Shown here in pieces: positions 18,559 through 29,730 of a DNA stretch of 64,000 nucleotides. The number at the start of each line of letters is the position of its first letter. The stretch's first letter is position 1. This DNA comes from Anaerolineaceae bacterium (lineage in GTDB: Bacteria > Chloroflexota > Anaerolineae > Aggregatilineales > Phototrophicaceae). The position numbers and the translations under genes are program-made. The stretch covers positions 62,001 through 126,000 of the forward strand of contig JAPOVC010000026.1 of assembly GCA_026708325.1 (NCBI GenBank), given 5' to 3'. The notes under the pieces were generated by a model. It was not told the origin of the DNA. It saw only the letters and a list, made by a program, of their open reading frames with translations, and made no database searches.

Positions 18559-19173
18559 TCAGACGGACGCCTGGGTGTTGACGCGCGCCGGATGACTTTC
18601 TTCCCAGGCGAGGATGTCGTCCTCCAGGCTCTGCAGATAGCCCAGCTGATCGATGCCGTTTAGCAGGCAGTGGCGCGCGAAGCCGTCGATCGGGAATCCT
18701 GCGTCGCGACCATCTGGCAGGGTCAGGGTCTGTGTTTCCAGGTCAACGGCCACTGTCGTGCCGGCGTCTTCCTGAGCCAGACTGATGAGCTGCTGCTGCG
18801 TCTCTTCATCGATCTGCACGGGCAAAAGCCCGTTTTGCAGCGCATTGTTGCGAAAGATGTCAGCGAAGCTGGTACTGACCACGGCGCGAAAGCCGGCGCC
18901 CCTGAGAGCCCAGGGCGCGTGTTCCCGCGAACTGCCGCAGCCAAAGTTATCGCCGGCCACCAGCACGGTGGCACTGGCATGCTGTGGCTGATTCAACACG
19001 AAGTCCGCTTTGGGCGTGCCATCGGCTTCGTAACGCCAGTCGGCGAACAGGTTCTTGCCGAGACCGGCGCTGTCGGTCGTTTTGAGAAAGCGCGCCGGGA
19101 TGATCTGGTCGGTGTCGATGTCGTTGATCGGCATGGCCACGATCTGACCCGTGAAGGCGGTGACTGGCTCCAT
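18559..19173 (-). CDS. leuD: 3-isopropylmalate dehydratase small subunit
   Basis: 204-residue swivel-domain subunit. Characteristic motifs are [15 protein letters not shown], the substrate loop [17 protein letters not shown] and [19 protein letters not shown]. It pairs with LeuC to isomerise 2-isopropylmalate and, with CimA present, citramalate. Its ATG overlaps the leuC stop (TGATG), so the two subunits are translationally coupled. Confidence 0.96.
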   Translation of the reverse strand: MEPVTAFTGQIVAMPINDIDTDQIIPARFLKTTDSAGLGKNLFADWRYEADGTPKADFVLNQPQHASATVLVAGDNFGCGSSREHAPWALRGAGFRAVVSTSFADIFRNNALQNGLLPVQIDEETQQQLISLAQEDAGTTVAVDLETQTLTLPDGRDAGFPIDGFARHCLLNGIDQLGYLQSLEDDILAWEESHPARVNTQASV

Positions 19174-20618
19174 CAGGCGTGCTCCCCCTGCAGGCTGCGG
19201 ACATCGGTAATTGCGCCGTTGATGGCGCTGGCGGCCGCCGTCAGCGGGCTGGCCAGGAAACTGCGCCCGCCCTTGCCCTGGCGGCCCTCGAAGTTTCGGT
19301 TGCTGGTGCTGACGGCGTATTGTCCGGGCTGCAACTGGTCGCCGTTCATGGCGATGCACATCGAACAGCCGGCCTCGCGCCACTCGGCGCCCGCCGCCCG
19401 AAATACTTCGTCCAGCCCCTCGGCCTCGGCCTGGCGTTTGACCTTCTGTGAGCCAGGCACCACCATCATGCGTACGCTATCGGCAACCTTGCGACCGCGC
19501 ATGATTCGCGCCGCCTCGCGCAGGTCGGAGAGGCGCGAATTGGTGCAACTGCCCACAAAGACCACGTCCACCGCCTTGCCGAGCAGGCTCTGTCCCGGCT
19601 GCAGGCCCATGTAGTTCAGCGCCTTGTCCAACGCAAGTTTCGCCGTAGGATCACCCAGGCGGTCGGGATCCGGCACGCGCTCGGTGATGCGCATACCCAT
19701 GCCCGGGTTCGTGCCGTAAGTGATCATCGGCGTCAGTACAGCCGCATCCAGCACGACCTCACGGTCATGTGTCGCGTTTTCATCGCCAGGCAGTTGTCGC
19801 CAGGCGGCGACGGCCGCATCCCAGGCCTCGCCCTGCGGGGCGAAGGGGCGGCCGCCGATGTAGTCGATGGTCGTGTCATCCGGCGCGACCATGCCGGCCC
19901 GCGCGCCGCCTTCAATCGACATGTTGCAAACGGTCATGCGCCCTTCCATGCCGAGGCCGCGAATGGCTTCGCCCATGTACTCGATGACGTGACCGGTGCC
20001 GCCGCCGATGCCAATCTCAGCGATCACGGCCAGGATGATGTCCTTGGCCGTGACGCCGGGTTGCAGGCGGCCATCAACGCGGACCGCCATCGAGCCCGGC
20101 CTCTCCTGCAACAGGGTCTGCGTCGCCAGCACGTGACCGACTTCGCTGGTGCCGATGCCAAAGGCCAGGGCGCCGAAAGCGCCGTGGGTGCTGGTGTGGC
20201 TGTCACCGCAGACGATGGTCATGCCCGGCTGCGTGAGTCCCTGCTCCGGCCCGATGACGTGAACGATGCCCTGGTTTTCGCTGCCCAGTTCGTAGAGAGG
20301 AATGTCAAAGTCTTCACAGTTGCGGCGCATGACGTCCAGCTGGGCCGCCGCCATCGCATCCGGCACCGGAATGATGCCCAGTTCGTTGCGCGGCGTCGTG
20401 GGCGTGCTGTGGTCCATCGTCGCCAGCGTGCGATCCGGCTGACGCACCTTGAGGCCGCGCTCGCGCAAGGTGGTGAAAGCCTGCGGCGAGGTCACTTCAT
20501 GGACGAGGTGCAGGTCGATGTACAACACGGTCGGCGCGCCGTCGGCCGGCGGCCGCACGACGTGGCTATCCCACACCTTGTCAAACAAGGTCCTGGGTCG
20601 CTGTCCGTTTCCACTCAT
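19173..20618 (-). CDS. leuC: 3-isopropylmalate dehydratase large subunit
   Basis: 481-residue aconitase-type [4Fe-4S] subunit. Early motifs are [27 protein letters not shown] and [20 protein letters not shown]. The cluster ligands are the Cys in [17 protein letters not shown] and the CxxC in [15 protein letters not shown]. Length is normal. It has the ribosome site GGAAGGGGAAG before the ATG, follows leuA by 46 nt and overlaps leuD. Confidence 0.96.
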   Translation of the reverse strand: MSGNGQRPRTLFDKVWDSHVVRPPADGAPTVLYIDLHLVHEVTSPQAFTTLRERGLKVRQPDRTLATMDHSTPTTPRNELGIIPVPDAMAAAQLDVMRRNCEDFDIPLYELGSENQGIVHVIGPEQGLTQPGMTIVCGDSHTSTHGAFGALAFGIGTSEVGHVLATQTLLQERPGSMAVRVDGRLQPGVTAKDIILAVIAEIGIGGGTGHVIEYMGEAIRGLGMEGRMTVCNMSIEGGARAGMVAPDDTTIDYIGGRPFAPQGEAWDAAVAAWRQLPGDENATHDREVVLDAAVLTPMITYGTNPGMGMRITERVPDPDRLGDPTAKLALDKALNYMGLQPGQSLLGKAVDVVFVGSCTNSRLSDLREAARIMRGRKVADSVRMMVVPGSQKVKRQAEAEGLDEVFRAAGAEWREAGCSMCIAMNGDQLQPGQYAVSTSNRNFEGRQGKGGRSFLASPLTAAASAINGAITDVRSLQGEHA

Positions 20619-20664
20619 CGTACTTCCCCTTCCGCCACGTTGTCGTGTTGAAACCTGGCCCTGC

Positions 20665-22246
<1,582 letters not shown>

Positions 22247-22257
<11 letters not shown>

Positions 22258-22333
22258 TTGGCGCGTTCCTTTCCACAGGCAAGGCGGTCGAATGCATCGT
22301 CAACGCAAGGTCAACAAGACCGTCTTCGGACAT
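22247..22333 (-). CDS. 28-residue upstream ORF overlapping the leuA start
   Basis: A short reading frame between ilvC and leuA begins at an ATG seven nt after a near-perfect ribosome site, AAGGAGGT. It ends at a TGA eight nucleotides inside leuA, in another frame. The peptide begins [13 protein letters not shown] and has four leucines but no leucine run. It could be a real small protein, a translational-coupling peptide feeding ribosomes to leuA, or a remnant. No terminator hairpin follows it, so it is not a second classical attenuator. Confidence 0.5.
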
Positions 22334-22375
22334 CACATTCACCTCCTTTCCCTGCAGCGCCTGCCAGTGTTCCCG

Positions 22376-23392
22376 TCAGTTGCCGGACGCCTGGCGCACC
22401 TTCTTTGAGGCGAGGAAGGTCATCATGTCGCGCAGTTCCTCACCAACCTGCTCGATCAGCAGGTCGTGTTCACGCTGACGGCGCTGCGTGAAGCGGGGCA
22501 GGCCCTCGCGATTCTCCTGCACCCACTCTTTCGCAAACTTGCCGGACTGGATGTCCTGCAAAATGCCGTCCAGATCTTCGCTGACCATGCCCTCGATGCG
22601 ATCGCCGATTTCGTAGCCACCGTATTCGGCCGTATTGCTGACGCTGTACCACATGTAACTCAGGCCGCCTTCGTAGAGCAGGTCAACGATCAGCTTCAAT
22701 TCGTGCAGGCACTCGAAGTAGGCCACCTCCGGCTGATAGCCGGCCTTGACCAAAGTCTCGAAGGCCGCCCGGATCAACGCCGTCACGCCGCCACAGAGAA
22801 TCACCTGTTCGCCGAAGAGATCGGTCTCGGTCTCCTCACGGAAGGTCGTCTCGATCACTCCGGCGCGCGTGCAACCGATGGCGCGCCCATAGGCCAGAGC
22901 CATCGCCTTCGCATTGCCCGTGGCGTCCTGGGCCACGGCCAGCAGACCGGGCGTACCGGCGCCCTCGGTGAAGATTTCGCGGACGCGATGGCCGGGCGCC
23001 TTGGGCGCGATCATGGTGACGTCGACTTCCGGCGGCGGCTTGATCTGGTCGAAGTGAATGTTGAAGCCATGGGCGAACATCAGCATGTCGCCCGGGGCGA
23101 GGTTCGGCTCAATGGACTCTTCGTAGACCTGCGCCTGCAAGGTATCCGGGATCAGGACCATGATGATGTCGGCAGCTGCGGCGGCCTCTGCTACGGACAT
23201 GACCTCCAGCCCCTCGGCGGCGGCTTTCGCGCGACTGCTGCTGCCTTCGTGCAGGCCAATGATCACGCGCTGCCCGTTGTCGCGGGCGTTCAACGCGTGG
23301 GCATGCCCCTGACTGCCATAGCCGATCACAGCGATGGTCTTGCCTTCCAGCAGGCCCAGGTCCGCGTCATTGTCATAGTAAAGTGTCGCCAT
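22376..23392 (-). CDS. ilvC: Ketol-acid reductoisomerase, class I
   Basis: 338-residue KARI, the short class I form. The Rossmann loop [14 protein letters not shown], the knotted C-terminal domain with [17 protein letters not shown] and [16 protein letters not shown], and the metal ligands are present. The cofactor-specificity loop reads [12 protein letters not shown], where many NADPH enzymes have Arg in place of this His. It converts 2-acetolactate and acetohydroxybutyrate to dihydroxy acids. GGAGAGG precedes the ATG, and the gene follows ilvN by 67 nt. Confidence 0.96.
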   Translation of the reverse strand: MATLYYDNDADLGLLEGKTIAVIGYGSQGHAHALNARDNGQRVIIGLHEGSSSRAKAAAEGLEVMSVAEAAAAADIIMVLIPDTLQAQVYEESIEPNLAPGDMLMFAHGFNIHFDQIKPPPEVDVTMIAPKAPGHRVREIFTEGAGTPGLLAVAQDATGNAKAMALAYGRAIGCTRAGVIETTFREETETDLFGEQVILCGGVTALIRAAFETLVKAGYQPEVAYFECLHELKLIVDLLYEGGLSYMWYSVSNTAEYGGYEIGDRIEGMVSEDLDGILQDIQSGKFAKEWVQENREGLPRFTQRRQREHDLLIEQVGEELRDMMTFLASKKVRQASGN

Positions 23393-23459
23393 TCGTTTCC
23401 TCTCCGACCCCGGCGCAGTCGCCGCGGTTCACGCCCGCCGACGGAACGATTCCACCGGT

Positions 23460-24041
23460 CTACAGGATGTTCTGCTGAACGCCGTTGTCACGGGTCCCCG
23501 CGCGCATCTGCGGGGGCTCATATTGCGTGTCCTGAATGCGTATGCCGCGACCCATGGCAACGACGCCCGTGCGCACCATTTCAACGATGCCAATGGGCCG
23601 AAACTCCTCAATCATGGCCTCGACCTGCTCTTCATGGGCCGTCACCTCGACGATAGCGACCTTCACGCCCATGTCGACAATTCGGCCAGGATAGCGCTCA
23701 CAGATTTCGGTCACCATGTTGCGCGACTCAGGGTCATCGGTGCGCACCTTGATGAGCGCCAGATCGCGGCTGACGTGCGGTTCGTCAGATACGACCCGCA
23801 CCTCAATGACGTTGACCAGCTTGCGCAAATTGGCGGCGATAATGTTGACGTTGGCCAGGCGCGCATCGACGACGATGGTCATACGGGACACGTGCTGCCT
23901 GTGAGTCCGTCCGACCGTCAGGCTGTCGATGTTGAAATTCCGCCGCCGGAACAGGCTGGCGATGCGGTTCAGGACGCCTGGCCGGTTGTCGACCAGGGTG
24001 ACCAGGGTGACCTTTTGTTCCATACCTGTTTCGTCGCTCAT
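23460..24041 (-). CDS. ilvN: Acetolactate synthase small (regulatory) subunit
   Basis: 193-residue regulatory subunit. An N-terminal ACT domain (TLVTLVDNRPGVLNRIASLF, then RRRNFNIDSLTVGRT) is followed by the ALS_ss_C domain (EICERYPGRIVDMG, VEAMIEEFRPIGIVEMVRTG). In characterised homologues it activates the catalytic subunit and confers valine feedback inhibition. Its ATG overlaps the ilvB stop (ATGA), so the subunits are coupled. The C-terminal tail of about 25 residues beyond GIRIQDTQYEPP is slightly longer than typical. Confidence 0.95.
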   Translation of the reverse strand: MSDETGMEQKVTLVTLVDNRPGVLNRIASLFRRRNFNIDSLTVGRTHRQHVSRMTIVVDARLANVNIIAANLRKLVNVIEVRVVSDEPHVSRDLALIKVRTDDPESRNMVTEICERYPGRIVDMGVKVAIVEVTAHEEQVEAMIEEFRPIGIVEMVRTGVVAMGRGIRIQDTQYEPPQMRAGTRDNGVQQNIL

Positions 24042-25744
24042 GCGCTTTCCCGCTCCCCGGGTTTCGGCCGCCGGATCATGGCATGCAGATCAGCGCCGGC
24101 CGGAACCATTGGATACACAATGTCCTCTTTCTCGATGACGTATTCGATCAGCACCGGCCCCTGTACGCTGCGCGCAAAGGCCACCGACTCCTCGACTTGC
24201 TCCCTTCTTGTGACCCGCATGTTGGGCACGCCATAGGCATCGGCGAAGAGGCAGAAATCGGGATTGAACATCGGCGTCGCGTGATAGCGCTCCTCATAGA
24301 AGAACTCCTGCCACTGGCGCACCATTCCCAGAAAGGCATTGTTCAAAATGGCGATGTTGACGTTGGTTTTCTCCTGCACGGCGGTCGCCAGTTCGCACAT
24401 CGTCATCTGAAAGCCGCCATCACCGACGATTGCCCAGACTTCCTCGTGGGGCAAACCAAATTTCGCGCCGATGGCCGCGGGGAAACCGAAGCCCATCGTC
24501 CCCAGGCCACCACTGGTGATCAGCGTTGAGGGACGCTGGTGCGGATAGTACTGGGCTTCCAGCATCTGGTGCTGCCCTACGTCGGTGACGGTGATGGCAT
24601 CGCCGCCGGTGTGCAACCACAAATCGTTGATCACCTGGGCGCCGAGCAGTCGATCGCCCGTGTCATGGTGCAAGATGTCTCGCTCGTCGTCGTCCTCCTG
24701 CCAGTCGCGAATGCGCGCCAGCCAGTCGACGCGCTGTTGCCTTTCAATGCGCGGCAGCAACTGCGTAATGACCGTGCGCAGGTCGCCCGCGATACCCACG
24801 TCTACCGGGACGTTCTTGTTGATTTCCGAGGGATCGATGTCGACGTGGATCTTGCGCGAATGTTGCGAGTAGGTCGCCAGGTTGCCCGTTACGCGGTCGT
24901 CAAAGCGCATTCCCAGGGCGATCAACAGGTCGGCTTCCTGAATGGAGTGGTTGCTGGTGGCGGTGCCGTGCATGCCCATCATGCCCAGGGAGAGCGGATG
25001 GTTCTCCGGCAAGGCCCCCTTCCCCAGCAAGGTCAGCGCGACCGGAACGCCGGAACGTTCGACCAGGTGCAGCAATTCGTCCGTGGCGCCCGACATCAAT
25101 ATGCCGTGCCCGGCCAGAATGATCGGTCGCTCCGCCTCGTTAATCAGACGCCCGGCGGCATCCAGTTCGTCCTCATTGGCAGTCGTCCGCGGCTGGTATC
25201 CCGGCAGGACAATCTCACCCTCCGGGTACACGAACTCCGTGATGGCAATCTGCACGTCCTTGGGGATGTCGATGAGCACCGGCCCCGGGCGACCGCTGCG
25301 CGCGATGTGAAAGGCTTCGCGCACGGTCCAGGCCAGTTCGTCGACATCCATCACCAGGAAATTGTGCTTGGTCACCGGCAGGCTGACACCGGTCACGTCA
25401 GTTTCCTGAAAGGCATCCGAGCCGATGGCCGCCCGCGGGACCTGACCGGTTATGCATACGATCGGGGACGAGTCCATCATCGCCGTGGCCATGCCGGTGA
25501 CGAGGTTGGTCGCCCCGGGCCCGCTGGTGGCAATGGCCACCCCGACCCTGCCGGTGGCGCGGGCGTAGCCATCGGCCATGTGCGAAGCCCCCTGTTCGTG
25601 CCGCACCAGGACGTGATGGATCTGCGGATACTTCGTCATGGCGTCGTAGGTCGGCAATATCGCGCCGCCAGGGTAGCCGAACATGACGTCGACGCCCTCG
25701 CGCAACAAACACTCCATCAAGATTTCCGAGCCTGTGAGTTGCAT
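24038..25744 (-). CDS. ilvB: Acetolactate synthase large (catalytic) subunit
   Basis: 568-residue ThDP-dependent enzyme. Visible are the N-terminal FGYPGGAILPTYDAM, the catalytic Glu region VRHEQGASHMADGYARATG, TSGPGATNLVTG, and the ThDP-Mg motif GDGGFQMTMCELATA, which ends with NNAFLGMVRQWQE. It makes acetolactate from pyruvate and acetohydroxybutyrate from pyruvate plus 2-oxobutyrate. The C-terminus overlaps ilvN by 4 nt. It follows ilvE by 15 nt. Confidence 0.97.
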   Translation of the reverse strand: MQLTGSEILMECLLREGVDVMFGYPGGAILPTYDAMTKYPQIHHVLVRHEQGASHMADGYARATGRVGVAIATSGPGATNLVTGMATAMMDSSPIVCITGQVPRAAIGSDAFQETDVTGVSLPVTKHNFLVMDVDELAWTVREAFHIARSGRPGPVLIDIPKDVQIAITEFVYPEGEIVLPGYQPRTTANEDELDAAGRLINEAERPIILAGHGILMSGATDELLHLVERSGVPVALTLLGKGALPENHPLSLGMMGMHGTATSNHSIQEADLLIALGMRFDDRVTGNLATYSQHSRKIHVDIDPSEINKNVPVDVGIAGDLRTVITQLLPRIERQQRVDWLARIRDWQEDDDERDILHHDTGDRLLGAQVINDLWLHTGGDAITVTDVGQHQMLEAQYYPHQRPSTLITSGGLGTMGFGFPAAIGAKFGLPHEEVWAIVGDGGFQMTMCELATAVQEKTNVNIAILNNAFLGMVRQWQEFFYEERYHATPMFNPDFCLFADAYGVPNMRVTRREQVEESVAFARSVQGPVLIEYVIEKEDIVYPMVPAGADLHAMIRRPKPGERESA

Positions 25745-25759
25745 GTCGCTCCTCCGCCT

Positions 25760-26695
25760 CTACTCAGGTTGCCGGATTGCCGCCGGGACCGGCGTCAGCC
25801 AGCTGTGACGGTCCGCCACTTCGCCTGACGTGATTGCAAAGAAATGGTCCTGCGTCTCTTTGGTTATGGGGCCGCGTTTTCCCTCGCCAACCTGCAGACG
25901 GTCAATGGATCGCACCGGCGTTATTTCCGCCGCGGTGCCGGTGAAGAAGACCTCGTCGGCGAGGTACAACATGTCGCGGGGGATGGTCTCGAAGCGGACT
26001 TCCACGCCCATGTCCTGCAGGATGGTCAGAACGCTGTCGCGCGTGATTCCGGGCAGAATGCTCGCCCAGCTGCCGGGCGTATACACGACGCCATCGACGA
26101 TGACGAATACATTTTCGCCGGCGCCTTCGCTGACGTTGCCGGAAGAATCCAGCGCGAGGCCTTCGTCGAAGCCGTTGTCGTGCGCCTCCATGCTGATCAA
26201 CTGGCTGTTCACGTATTGCCCGCCGATCTTGGCCATGGAGGCCGCCGTGCCTGGCGCGAGGCGGCGCCAGGAACTGATTTGCACGTCTACGCCCTTTTCC
26301 AGGCCTTCCACACCCAGATAAGCGCCCCATTCCATGGTGAAAATCGTCACGTCAACCGGGTTTTTGCGCCCTTCGAGGCCCAGTGGCCCCGCGCCGCGAA
26401 ACACCAGGGGTCGCACGTAACAGGCCTGATGGCCGTTGCGGGCAATCGTTTCGAGTATGGCCTCGTTGATTTCGTCTTCAGTGAAGGGGACGTCAAGCCG
26501 CGCGACCCTGCTGGAGTAGAAAAGGCGTCTGGTGTGCTCGGGGAGGCGAAACACGGCCGGCCCGTGCGGTGTGGTGTAGGCGCGAATTCCCTCGAAAACG
26601 CTGGAGCCGTAATGCAGCGCATGGGTCGAGACATGGACGTTCACCTCTTCCCAGCGCATGAATTCGCCGTTATGCCAGATCCACTCAGCACTCAT
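25760..26695 (-). CDS. ilvE: Branched-chain amino acid aminotransferase
   Basis: 311-residue fold-type IV PLP transaminase. HALHYGSSVFEGIRAY, the PLP lysine in ASMAKIGGQYVNS, SEGAGENVFVI, ITRDSVL, and LADEVFFTGTAAEITPVRSI identify IlvE. It catalyses the last step to valine, leucine and isoleucine. It is the first structural gene of the operon and lies downstream of the attenuator, whose terminator ends about 40 nt before the ATG. Confidence 0.96.
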   Translation of the reverse strand: MSAEWIWHNGEFMRWEEVNVHVSTHALHYGSSVFEGIRAYTTPHGPAVFRLPEHTRRLFYSSRVARLDVPFTEDEINEAILETIARNGHQACYVRPLVFRGAGPLGLEGRKNPVDVTIFTMEWGAYLGVEGLEKGVDVQISSWRRLAPGTAASMAKIGGQYVNSQLISMEAHDNGFDEGLALDSSGNVSEGAGENVFVIVDGVVYTPGSWASILPGITRDSVLTILQDMGVEVRFETIPRDMLYLADEVFFTGTAAEITPVRSIDRLQVGEGKRGPITKETQDHFFAITSGEVADRHSWLTPVPAAIRQPE

Positions 26696-26735
26696 TGACC
26701 GCCCCCGTCCTGGTTGGTTTCAAGCCTGCATTACT

Positions 26736-26759
26736 AAAAAACCCCCTCCGCGGGGGTTT
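26736..26759 (-). terminator. Attenuator terminator of the ilv-leu operon
   Basis: On the minus strand AAACCCCC, loop GCGGA and GGGGGTTT form an 8-bp stem followed by a T run (TTTTTT counting the arm). It stands between the leader peptide and ilvE. Confidence 0.9.
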
Positions 26760-26799
26760 GCGTTCATTTTGCCGGTTTCCGGCCGGAGCAACCACCCGC
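26750..26799 (-). promoter_or_regulatory. Antiterminator pairing of the ilv-leu attenuator
   Basis: GCGGGTGGTTGC (forward 26788-26799) can pair at 10 of 12 positions with GCAAACCCCCGC (forward 26750-26761), which contains the whole left arm of the terminator. The two structures are therefore mutually exclusive. A small GCCGG-AAA-CCGGC hairpin (forward 26771-26783) lies between the strands. The first strand starts 5 nt after the leader-peptide stop codon, where a ribosome at the stop would cover it. Confidence 0.8.
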
Positions 26800-26803
26800 C
26801 ACG

Positions 26804-26881
26804 CTATGCGACGCCAATAATGACAAGAAGGAGGAGAACGACGGGCAGCGAGATGGTGGCATCGACGATGTTTCGACGCAT
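26804..26881 (-). CDS. Branched-chain amino acid leader peptide (attenuator)
   Basis: 25-codon leader peptide. It begins MRRNIVDATISLP and continues VVLLLLVII, then GVA and TAG. Fourteen of 25 residues are Val, Leu or Ile, nine of them consecutive (codons 14-22). GGAG lies seven nt before the ATG. It sits 28 nt after the predicted transcription start and is followed by the antiterminator and terminator structures. When charged Val, Leu or Ile tRNA is scarce, the ribosome should stall in the run, leave the antiterminator strand free and allow transcription into ilvE. The rest of the 323-nt gap between argH and ilvE holds only the promoter and attenuator parts listed here. Confidence 0.88.
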   Translation of the reverse strand: MRRNIVDATISLPVVLLLLVIIGVA

Positions 26882-26915
26882 CAGTTTGCTCCGGACCGAT
26901 CTGTCGGACGCGCCT

Positions 26916-26943
26916 ATTGTAGCGTGGCAATTGAGACTGTCAA
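26916..26943 (-). promoter_or_regulatory. Promoter of the ilv-leu operon
   Basis: On the minus strand a perfect -35 box TTGACA (forward 26938-26943), a 16-nt spacer and TACAAT (forward 26916-26921) predict a start near 26909. This is the strongest-looking promoter in the window. Confidence 0.8.
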
Positions 26944-27018
26944 GCATTGGCCCAGGGTTCGATGGCAGAAGTCCTGATTTAGGCATTTTGACGGCAATCT
27001 GGCGGCAAATGCGCCGGA

Positions 27019-28389
27019 TCAACCCTCCAGCGCCAAACGCGCGGCCTCCAGTTGCTTCGTTACGGCTGTGGGCGCCGTGCCGCCGGCGGAATCGCGGCTG
27101 CGGACCGACTTGTCAAAGTCAAACACCTCGCGCGCGTCCGCGGCAAACAGGGCATGGCACCCCTGCAGGGTCGGCAATTGCAACTGCGACAGTGGCAGGC
27201 CGGCATCGGCGGCGGCGCGCACGGCAGCGCCAACCGCGTGGTGCGCCTCCCGAAAGGGCAGACCGCGAGCCACCAGATAGTCGGCAAGGTCGGTGGCCAG
27301 CATCTCCTCGTCCAGCGCCGCGCGCATCCTGTCCCGACTTATCCCCAGGGTGTGGATGACGGCCGTCAACACCGGCAAGAGGGCATTGAGCGCGTCGACA
27401 GAGTCGAAGAGCGCTTCCTTGTCCTCCTGCAAATCCTTGTTGTAGGCGGTCGGAAGCCCCTTCATCGTCGCCAGCAAGCCGGACAGGTTGCCGATGAGCC
27501 GGCCGGATTTGCCCCGCGCCAGCTCCAGGGGGTCGGCGTTGCGTTTCTGCGGCATGAGGCTGGAACCGGTGCTGTAACGATCGTCGAGCGCGAAAAAGCC
27601 GAAGAGCGGATTGCTGTAAAGAATGACGTCCTCGCCGAGGCGGCTGAGATGCACCCCCACCAATGCAAGGGCGAACAGCGTTTCGGCCACAAAGTCCCGG
27701 TCGCTGACACTGTCCAGGCTGTTCTGGCTGATCGACGTAAAACCCAGTTCCAGCGCCATGGCGTGGCGGTCGACGGCCAGGGGCGTTCCGGCAAGCGCTC
27801 CCGAACCAAGGGGCAGCACGGCGGCGTTGCCGCGCGCCACGGCCAGTCGGTCCCGATCGCGCTGCAACATCCAGAAGAAACTCAGCAGCCAGTGCGCCAG
27901 CACTACTGGCTGTGCCGGTTGCAGATGCGTGTAACCGGGCATCAGCGTATCCAGGTGGTCTGCCGCCCGCAGAACCAACGCCTCCTGCAGTTCATACAGG
28001 CGGCCGCTGATGGCCTCGCACGCGCCCATGCACCACAGCCGGAAGTCCGTCGCCACCTGATCGTTGCGGCTGCGGCCGGTGTGCAGCTTGCCGCCAACCG
28101 GCCCGACCAGTTCCGTCAGTCGCCGTTCCACCGCAGTGTGGATGTCTTCGTCGCCAGGCTTCAGTTCAAAAGTGGCCTGGTCAAATTCCTCCAGGACCTG
28201 CTGCAGACCGGCCACGATTTCATCGGCTTCGCCCTGCGACAGGATCCCCGCGCCGACCAGCGCCCGTGCCCAGGCCTGACTGCCGGCAATGTCCTCCCGA
28301 TACATGCGGCGGTCAAAGTGAATGCTGTCGTTCAGCGTCCGCAGGTCCTCATCCGTCGGCTCGGCGAAGCGACCGCCCCACAGGGCCAT
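27019..28389 (-). CDS. argH: Argininosuccinate lyase
   Basis: 456-residue fumarase/aspartase-superfamily lyase that splits argininosuccinate into arginine and fumarate. MALWGGRFAEPTDE, the substrate motif HTGRSRNDQVATD, MPGYTHLQPAQPV and the catalytic signature GSSLMPQKRNADP are present. Length is normal. It follows argG by 30 nt and ends the nadC-nadA-nadB-iscS-argG-argH run. The attenuated ilv-leu promoter begins 75 nt after its stop, with no convincing terminator between. Confidence 0.96.
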   Translation of the reverse strand: MALWGGRFAEPTDEDLRTLNDSIHFDRRMYREDIAGSQAWARALVGAGILSQGEADEIVAGLQQVLEEFDQATFELKPGDEDIHTAVERRLTELVGPVGGKLHTGRSRNDQVATDFRLWCMGACEAISGRLYELQEALVLRAADHLDTLMPGYTHLQPAQPVVLAHWLLSFFWMLQRDRDRLAVARGNAAVLPLGSGALAGTPLAVDRHAMALELGFTSISQNSLDSVSDRDFVAETLFALALVGVHLSRLGEDVILYSNPLFGFFALDDRYSTGSSLMPQKRNADPLELARGKSGRLIGNLSGLLATMKGLPTAYNKDLQEDKEALFDSVDALNALLPVLTAVIHTLGISRDRMRAALDEEMLATDLADYLVARGLPFREAHHAVGAAVRAAADAGLPLSQLQLPTLQGCHALFAADAREVFDFDKSVRSRDSAGGTAPTAVTKQLEAARLALEG

Positions 28390-28419
28390 GGCAACCTCCT
28401 GAATGGGTAGCGTAATCTT

Positions 28420-29661
28420 CTACTGGCGGTAGTGGCTGCGCCCGGTGCGTTCGATGTCCTGCTGCGCTTCAACCTTGAGCGGCAGGCCAAAGAGACGAAT
28501 GAAGCCTTCCGCGTCCTTCTGGTCGTAAACGTCTTCCTCGCCAAAGGACGCGTAGTCCTCGCGATACAGGCCGGTCGGGCTCTTGCGCCCCGCCAGAATC
28601 AGGTTGCCCTTGTAGAGCTTCAGGCGTACCGAGCCGTTCACCTGTTGCTGCGTGACGTCGACGAAGGCATCCAGCGCCTCGCGCAGCCGCGTGTACCACT
28701 GGCCGTTGTAGACCAGCTCCGCATACTTCGAGGCCAGCAGGTCCTTGTACTGCATCGTTTGCTTGTCCAGGGTGATGCTCTCCAGCGCGCGATGCGCCCG
28801 CAGCAGGACCGTGCCGGCCGGCGTCTCGTAAACGCCATGGCTCTTCATGCCGACCAACCGGTTTTCGACGATGTCGCTGCGGCCGATGCCATGCTCGCCC
28901 GCGATACGATTCAACTGCTGGAACAGTTCGACCGGGCCGATCGAGTCGCCATCCAGCGAGACCGGATAGCCCTTCTCGAATCCGAGCTCAATCAATCGGG
29001 CCTCATCCGGTGCGTCCTGCGGACTGCTTGACAGCTTGTACATCGATTCTTCCGGCTCGTTCCAGGGGTCTTCAAGCAGACCGCCTTCATGGCTGAGATG
29101 GAAGATGTTGCGGTCCCGACTGTAAATGTCGCGTTCCGTCTGCGTCACCGGTACGTTGAACTCTTCGGCATAGGCCAGGGCGTCCTCGCGGCTGCGGATA
29201 TCCCACTCACGCCAGGGCGCGATGACCCGTAACCTGGGGTTCAGGGCCATGACGGTCAACTCGAAACGCACCTGGTCGTTGCCCTTGCCAGTGCAACCGT
29301 GGGCCACGGCGTCCGCGCCTTCGATTTCGGCGACGTCGACAAGATGCCGGGCGATGAGGGGCCGCGCAAAGGACGTGCCCAGCAAATACTCCCTTTCGTA
29401 TATGGCTCCGGCGCGCAGGGTTGGCAGGGCGAAGCCGGACAGAAATTCCTCGCGCAAGTCGCGCACGTAGAGTTTGCTGGCGCCCGAGGCGCGGGCCTTC
29501 TCGTCCAGACCGTCCAGCTCTTCTTCCTGGCCCAGGTCCGCACAAAAACAGATGACTTCGCAGTCACTGTAATTGTTTTTCAGCCAGGGGACGATCACTG
29601 ACGTGTCAAGGCCACCGCTGTAAGCCAGTACAACCTTGTGAACTTCCGCTCCATTGCTCAT
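28420..29661 (-). CDS. argG: Argininosuccinate synthase
   Basis: 413-residue ATP-dependent ligase joining citrulline and aspartate. The N-terminal P-loop is [17 protein letters not shown]; the signatures [13 protein letters not shown] and [19 protein letters not shown] follow. The start at 29661 has GAAGGGGG before it; an in-frame extension of 23 residues runs into the gap after iscS and was rejected. It lies 69 nt after iscS and 30 nt before argH. Confidence 0.96.
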   Translation of the reverse strand: MSNGAEVHKVVLAYSGGLDTSVIVPWLKNNYSDCEVICFCADLGQEEELDGLDEKARASGASKLYVRDLREEFLSGFALPTLRAGAIYEREYLLGTSFARPLIARHLVDVAEIEGADAVAHGCTGKGNDQVRFELTVMALNPRLRVIAPWREWDIRSREDALAYAEEFNVPVTQTERDIYSRDRNIFHLSHEGGLLEDPWNEPEESMYKLSSSPQDAPDEARLIELGFEKGYPVSLDGDSIGPVELFQQLNRIAGEHGIGRSDIVENRLVGMKSHGVYETPAGTVLLRAHRALESITLDKQTMQYKDLLASKYAELVYNGQWYTRLREALDAFVDVTQQQVNGSVRLKLYKGNLILAGRKSPTGLYREDYASFGEEDVYDQKDAEGFIRLFGLPLKVEAQQDIERTGRSHYRQ

Positions 29662-29730
29662 CTTGCCCCCTTCGTCCTTTTGCCCGTCACTGCCGGTAAA
29701 CAAGCCCTGGTCGCCTGTGGCGTGGGCCAC

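Noticed and set aside
26685..26930. 81-codon frame over the ilv attenuator
   Set aside because: It crosses the terminator and the ilvE start, has no ribosome site and competes with the leader peptide, which explains the region better.
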